Source: RUG11198 sp964600615 (GTDB taxonomy: Bacteria; Bacillota_I; Bacilli_A; RF39; UBA660). From it: DNA of 64,000 nt. Shown one piece after another: positions 59,912 to 64,000 of this stretch. The notes under the pieces are model-generated. The model worked only from the letters and a program-made list of their open reading frames with translations. It did not search any database and had not been told where the DNA came from. The position numbers were made by a program, and so were the translations under genes. Location of the stretch: assembly GCA_964600615.1 (NCBI GenBank), contig CAZRJK010000004.1, positions 1 to 64,000 of the forward strand, written 5' to 3'. The stretch's first letter is position 1; the number at the start of each line of letters is the position of its first letter.

Positions 59912-61040
59912 ATTTTCTTTTAATCTCAGTATCAATAGCTTCCATATACTCAGAAACAGTATCAATATGCCTTAATCTATCATTTTCATTTCTTTTCATA
60001 TGTATCTCAGAAAAGAAGAGATTTATTGTTTCAGCTTGATACTTAGCTAATTTTTTTAAAAAGCTTTCAATAGTTATCAAATCTTCTTTTTCCATTTTCT
60101 TGTTATCCGTTAATTTTTTTAGCATTACACTTTGGTTATTATAAATTGTATTAGTATATTCCAAGTATTTATACAATAATGCTAATTCATCAACAGTTAA
60201 TTCTTCTATTTTTATGTCTTCTAAAAAACTCTTGCTAGAAAAAACAGCTGCTATGATTCTTTTATCTATTTTTTTAAATTCTTCATTATTAATGATATCA
60301 GCTATTTTTTTAAATCCACCATTCTCTTCAATAAATATTTTTAATACCGGATTTATAGATTGTGGATCATAATCTTTTTCATTAATAGAAAGTTCTCCTT
60401 TATTAATCATTTGTCTTAAACTTCTATATTTTTCTATAAATCTATCAAAAACATCAGCAGCATCATAAGTATAGTAATCTATATATACTTTATTTTCTCT
60501 TTTTTCAATATTTTCTTTTTCCTGTTCATATATTTCCGGTCTTGTTCGTTTAAGAAATTCTTTAGCTTTTTCTAAGCCATATAAATTAGCACCTATTTCA
60601 AAAGAATATTTATCATGCTCCAAATAATAATCAAAAAGTCCATAAAAACCACATTTCTTAATTAACATTTCCAAATCATTAACAAATCTTTCATAATTAT
60701 TTGGATTAAATGTTTTTTGCTCACTATGCCTAAATTCATGATAACATACTTTTGCCAATAAAAATGGACTCCCATCAACTTTTTCACATTTCTTAATTCT
60801 TTCTAAAAATATAACTAAATTATTGTTAAAGTCATTAAATCCTAAACTTAATATTGGCATTAATGCATAGCTACTTTTTTTTGTTAAACTAAATTTTCCT
60901 TTAAATATAAATTCATTATAATATTCAATAAAAGTTAGCGGATATACTTTTAATTTTATACCCGTTCTTTTTTCTTCTTCTAAAAATATCTCATTTGCAA
61001 TTTCCTTCATTTCTGCAAAGCTTAAACTATTATTACTCAT
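59910..61040 (-). CDS. Putative HExxH zinc protein, 376 aa
   Basis: Not assigned to a named family. CYHEFRHSEQ (near 110) is an HExxH motif and YSFEIGANLYGLEKA about 45 residues later resembles the ExxAN element of IrrE/ImmA-like zincins, so it is likely a metallopeptidase fold. The C-terminal half is helical and charged. No signal or membrane segment. It uses more T-rich codons and sits alone between a palindromic terminator and smpB, similar in style to the accessory genes at 8.8-11 kb. Confidence 0.6.
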   Translation of the reverse strand: MSNNSLSFAEMKEIANEIFLEEEKRTGIKLKVYPLTFIEYYNEFIFKGKFSLTKKSSYALMPILSLGFNDFNNNLVIFLERIKKCEKVDGSPFLLAKVCYHEFRHSEQKTFNPNNYERFVNDLEMLIKKCGFYGLFDYYLEHDKYSFEIGANLYGLEKAKEFLKRTRPEIYEQEKENIEKRENKVYIDYYTYDAADVFDRFIEKYRSLRQMINKGELSINEKDYDPQSINPVLKIFIEENGGFKKIADIINNEEFKKIDKRIIAAVFSSKSFLEDIKIEELTVDELALLYKYLEYTNTIYNNQSVMLKKLTDNKKMEKEDLITIESFLKKLAKYQAETINLFFSEIHMKRNENDRLRHIDTVSEYMEAIDTEIKRK

Positions 61041-61076
61041 ATATTTCTCCTTAATTATCCCTATATTTAAATAAAA

Positions 61077-61511
61077 CTAATTCTTATAATTAGCTCTCAT
61101 TTCTCTTTCAGTATCTCTCTTCTTAATAGTCTCTCTCTTATCAAAAGCTTTCTTACCCTTACATAAACCAATTAATACCTTAGCCTTACCATTCTTAAAA
61201 TATATCTTTAAAGGAATTAAAGTATATCCCTCTAAAGTAATCTTATTATTTAACTTCTTAATCTCACTCTTATGCATAAGTAATTTTCTTGTTCTATCTT
61301 CTTCATGATTAAAAACATTACCTTTATCATAACTAGAAATATGAGTATTAAGTAAATATATTTCTTCTCCTCTTATAATAGCATAACTATCCCCAATATT
61401 AACCTTACCATCTCTAATAGACTTAATCTCAGTACCAGTAAGAACAATACCAGCCTCATACTCATCTTCAATAAAATAATCATATCTAGCTTTTCTATTT
61501 AATATTTCCAT
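61077..61511 (-). CDS. smpB: tmRNA-binding protein SmpB
   Basis: A 144-residue SmpB: RKARYDYFIEDEYEAGIVLTGTEIKSIRDGKVNIGDSYA, the ring KSEIKKLNNKI and a basic C-terminal tail KGKKAFDKRETIKKRDTEREMR that enters the mRNA channel. It loads tmRNA on stalled ribosomes. No ssrA gene is visible nearby. Ribosome site GGTGATAT. Confidence 0.96.
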   Translation of the reverse strand: MEILNRKARYDYFIEDEYEAGIVLTGTEIKSIRDGKVNIGDSYAIIRGEEIYLLNTHISSYDKGNVFNHEEDRTRKLLMHKSEIKKLNNKITLEGYTLIPLKIYFKNGKAKVLIGLCKGKKAFDKRETIKKRDTEREMRANYKN

Positions 61512-61547
61512 ATATATATCACCAAAAATATTATATCATAATAATTA

Positions 61548-61579
61548 AAAATAAAATACCTTTAGTTTCCTAAAGGTAT
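61548..61579 (-). terminator. Terminator after the CapA-like genes
   Basis: ATACCTTTA / TAAAGGTAT stem (61556-61579) followed by TTTATTTTT on the minus strand; the last codons of the gene are in the stem. Confidence 0.75.
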
Positions 61580-62767
61580 TACTTCTATATCATTATCTAA
61601 ACTAATAACAACATTCTTAAACTTATCATATACTTCTCTATAATTAGCTAAATAATCACTATTAATTTTACTAAAAGGAATTATCTTAAAGTCTTTATAA
61701 TCACTAGTATAATATGTATATAACAATTCATTATTTAAATTAGATAAAGTAATATTACCATCCTTTAAAGTAACATCAACACTAGTCATAAGACCCACCC
61801 TATTAGCCATATTAACAACCTCATGAGCAGATAAAAAATTACCCAAAGAATATATAACTAACATATCATCAATATAACTAACAGGTTGAATAACATGAGG
61901 ATGAGTACCTATAATAATATTAACTCCTAAAGAATGAAGATAATCAGCCATATCTTTCTGATAACTATTAGGAGTATCTTGATATTCAACACCCCAATGC
62001 ATCGCTACCATAAGTAAATCTACTTTATCTTTTACCCTATCTATATCTTCCTTAACAGTTTTTTTATATTCTTGATATTTACTATCACTATCAACAGACC
62101 AAATATTTACTAAATAATTTTTACCACCAGGAACAGGTATCCCATTAGTTCCATATGTATAATTAAGTAATGTATATTTAATTCCATTAACTTCTCTTAT
62201 ATCTTCCTTATTTCTCTCATCTAAAGAACTATAACTACCAACTGCCATAACATCTTTCTTACTATTCCAATAATTTCTAGAATTAATAATAGCTGTCTCC
62301 CCTCTATCTAAAGTATGATTAGTAGCAAGACTAACTAAATTAAATCCACAATCAATCATCGCATCTCCAACTTCATAAGGAGAATTAAAAGCTGGATAAC
62401 TAGATAAACCAATATCACTACCACCTAATATAGTTTCTTGATTATAATAAGCTAAATCATACTTACTAACAATAGGTTTAATGTATTCAAGAATAGAACT
62501 AAAATCATATTTACCATCTTTATAAGCATAATTATATATCTTATCATGAATCAAATTATCCCCAACCATAACTAAAGATAACTTACTCTCTTTTTCTTCT
62601 TCTTTTTTCTTAACAACTTCTTTACTAGTAGTTTTTTTCTTATCAGTTACTATATTATTACTAATATACTTTATACCAAAAAGAAGAAGAAAAGCAAAAA
62701 ATACTATTACTAAAATAAATCTAAATATTTTAAATTTATTAATTCTTCTAACTTTTCTTCTACTCAT
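61562..62767 (-). CDS. CapA-family protein (poly-glutamate synthesis-like phosphoesterase), copy 1
   Basis: A 401-residue protein with an N-terminal membrane anchor (FILVIVFFAFLLLFGIKYI), a Lys/Glu linker and a CapA (PGA_cap) domain. Conserved parts: VMVGDNLIHDKIY, YYNQETILGGSDIG, LVSLATNHTLDRGE, MVAMHWGVEYQ and IIGTHPHVIQPV, which form a calcineurin-like metal site. Members act in capsule poly-gamma-glutamate synthesis or release, but no capB/capC is present, so a cell-wall phosphoesterase is also possible. Start MSRRKVRR, eight bases inside the preceding paralogue. Confidence 0.85.
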   Translation of the reverse strand: MSRRKVRRINKFKIFRFILVIVFFAFLLLFGIKYISNNIVTDKKKTTSKEVVKKKEEEKESKLSLVMVGDNLIHDKIYNYAYKDGKYDFSSILEYIKPIVSKYDLAYYNQETILGGSDIGLSSYPAFNSPYEVGDAMIDCGFNLVSLATNHTLDRGETAIINSRNYWNSKKDVMAVGSYSSLDERNKEDIREVNGIKYTLLNYTYGTNGIPVPGGKNYLVNIWSVDSDSKYQEYKKTVKEDIDRVKDKVDLLMVAMHWGVEYQDTPNSYQKDMADYLHSLGVNIIIGTHPHVIQPVSYIDDMLVIYSLGNFLSAHEVVNMANRVGLMTSVDVTLKDGNITLSNLNNELLYTYYTSDYKDFKIIPFSKINSDYLANYREVYDKFKNVVISLDNDIEVIPLGN

Positions 62768-64000
62768 AAACACCCACTACTGGCATATCTTTATCATACA
62801 TCTGCACAACCTCTTTATATTTTTCATAAACAGATTTATAACCAGGCAAATGATCAGCAATCTCTGAATTACTAAAAGGAATAACTCTAAATCCTCTCCA
62901 ACTACCTTGATTATAATAATTATAAATAAGTTCATTATTTACATCACTTATCTTATAACTAACATCTTTACCCTTAGAAGTCTTAGTAAATTTAAAACTA
63001 GTCATCAACTCAGTAGTACATTTATAATAAGTACAAGTACTCTGATTCTGATATTGAGCAGATATAAAATTACCCAAAGAATATATTACTAAAGTATCAT
63101 CAACATAAGTAACAGGTTGAATAACATGAGGATGCGTACCAATAATAACATCAACACCTAAACTAGCTAAATACTTAGCCATATCCTTCTCATATTCTGT
63201 AGGTTCATGTGTATACTCTACACCCCAATGCATAGCTACTATAAGTAAATCAACTTTATCTCTAACTCTTTCAACATCTTCCTTAACAGTTTTCTTATAA
63301 TCTTGATATTTAGTATCTCTCTCAGGATCATTAATATTATCAATATCCGTAGGCCATACATTAACTAAATATTCCTTACCAGAAGGAACAGGCATACCAT
63401 TAGTACCATAAGTATAATTTAACATCGTATACTTAATATCATTAGCTTCTCTAATTTCTACCTTATTTCTAGCCTCAAAAGAATCATAACTACCTACTGC
63501 TAAAACATCACTCTTACTATCCCAATACTTACGACTAGCAAGAACAGCTCTTTCCCCAGAATCCATCGTATGATTAGTAGCTAAACTAACCAAATTAAAC
63601 CCTGCATCAATCATCGCATCTCCAGCTTCTTGAGGAGAATTAAAAGTAGGATAATCATCTAAACCAAGTTCCGTACCACCTAAAATACTCTCTTGATTAT
63701 AATAAGCAATATCATACTTACTAGCAATAGGTTTAATTAATTCATACATAGGCTTAAAATCATAACCATTATATCCAGCATGCTTATTAGCATCTTTATA
63801 AACACTAGAATGAATAAGATTATCCCCAACTGCTATAACAGAAACACTAGTAACTATTTCCTTATCTTCCTTCTTAGGAATAGCTGGAATCTTTTTCTTA
63901 ACATCATCAATAGTATTATTATCTAATTTCTTACCATTAACAAAATAAATACCAACCAAAACACACAAACAAATTAAACTAACGGCTAGGAATATATTTC
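62760..64000 (-). CDS. CapA-family protein, copy 2 (5' end cut by window edge)
   Basis: Paralogue of the downstream gene with the same motifs (VIAVGDNLIHSSVY, NQESILGGTELG, SLATNHTMDSGERAV, VAMHWGVEYTHEP, IGTHPHVIQPVTY) and about 60% identical in the core by eye. An extra loop with two Cys (TCTYYKCTTE) is present. The frame stays open to position 64000 and the residues there (NIFLAVSLICLCVLVGIYF) form the expected membrane anchor, so the true start lies outside the window. It is translationally coupled to copy 1. Confidence 0.85.
   Translation of the reverse strand, partial: NIFLAVSLICLCVLVGIYFVNGKKLDNNTIDDVKKKIPAIPKKEDKEIVTSVSVIAVGDNLIHSSVYKDANKHAGYNGYDFKPMYELIKPIASKYDIAYYNQESILGGTELGLDDYPTFNSPQEAGDAMIDAGFNLVSLATNHTMDSGERAVLASRKYWDSKSDVLAVGSYDSFEARNKVEIREANDIKYTMLNYTYGTNGMPVPSGKEYLVNVWPTDIDNINDPERDTKYQDYKKTVKEDVERVRDKVDLLIVAMHWGVEYTHEPTEYEKDMAKYLASLGVDVIIGTHPHVIQPVTYVDDTLVIYSLGNFISAQYQNQSTCTYYKCTTELMTSFKFTKTSKGKDVSYKISDVNNELIYNYYNQGSWRGFRVIPFSNSEIADHLPGYKSVYEKYKEVVQMYDKDMPVVGVYE

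Overview
The window is strongly AT-rich DNA (roughly a quarter G+C by eye) from a low-GC, spore-forming Bacillota. It uses the standard bacterial code: TGA serves as a stop at several tight gene junctions. Compact operons, sporulation genes (gpr, spo0A, spoVB, dacB-spmA-spmB, ylbJ, a GerA-type germination gene), anaerobic markers (class III ribonucleotide reductase, rubrerythrin, nitroreductase, FeoAB) and small accessory genes fit an uncultured gut Bacilli lineage near the Mollicutes/RF39 radiation. That placement is inference. About nine tenths of the genes lie on the minus strand. No rRNA, tRNA, CRISPR array or complete insertion sequence was seen.

Layout. 1-5.8 kb: tail of an Rpn-type nuclease gene, a phosphoesterase, a fused ABC exporter, two flavin enzymes and a 42-residue metallothionein-like peptide. 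5.9-6.1 kb: a structured RNA encoding a 25-residue membrane peptide (type I toxin-antitoxin-like). 6.2-8.0 kb: a GntR-ABC operon. 8.1-11.1 kb: four small genes separated by near-identical terminator modules. 11.1-13.6 kb: rpsI-rplM, gpr, rpsT. 13.7-19.6 kb: transglutaminase-like protein, spo0A, and an overlapping cluster pgk / flippase-like / glycosyltransferase / divergent TIM. 19.7-20.0 kb: second copy of the toxin-like RNA. 20.0-22.7 kb: DUF1294, RluA, Nudix, rubrerythrin, rhomboid. 22.7-30.2 kb: two exported proteins with SipW-type signal peptides whose 3' ends switch to 57-60% G+C, flanking KilA-N, rseP, cdsA and mtaB. 30.3-43.6 kb: Rpn nuclease, murC, trmD-rimM, SpoU methylase, LemA, spoVB, ymcA-like, miaB, a degenerate RNB protein and lepA. 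43.7-47.7 kb: frameshifted DUF1016 nuclease and an anaerobic RNR operon whose glycyl-radical domain is a separate gene. 48-57.5 kb: spore maturation and germination genes, sortase, ylbL and feoAB. 57.5-64 kb: M23 hydrolase, ruvB, a putative zinc protein, smpB and two tandem CapA-like genes, the last one cut by the window edge.

The most interesting signals are four. (1) Two unlinked copies of a hok/par-like RNA carry compensatory base changes in their end-to-end stem. (2) Two GC-rich, Asn/Tyr/Ser-rich 3' ends look like variable regions of a diversity-generating retroelement acting in trans; one is followed by a GC-rich hairpin. (3) NrdD is split, with its radical-bearing Gly on a 57-residue protein. 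(4) An RNB-family protein has lost two catalytic residues. No reverse transcriptase or template repeat lies in the window, so the retroelement reading needs genome-wide confirmation.
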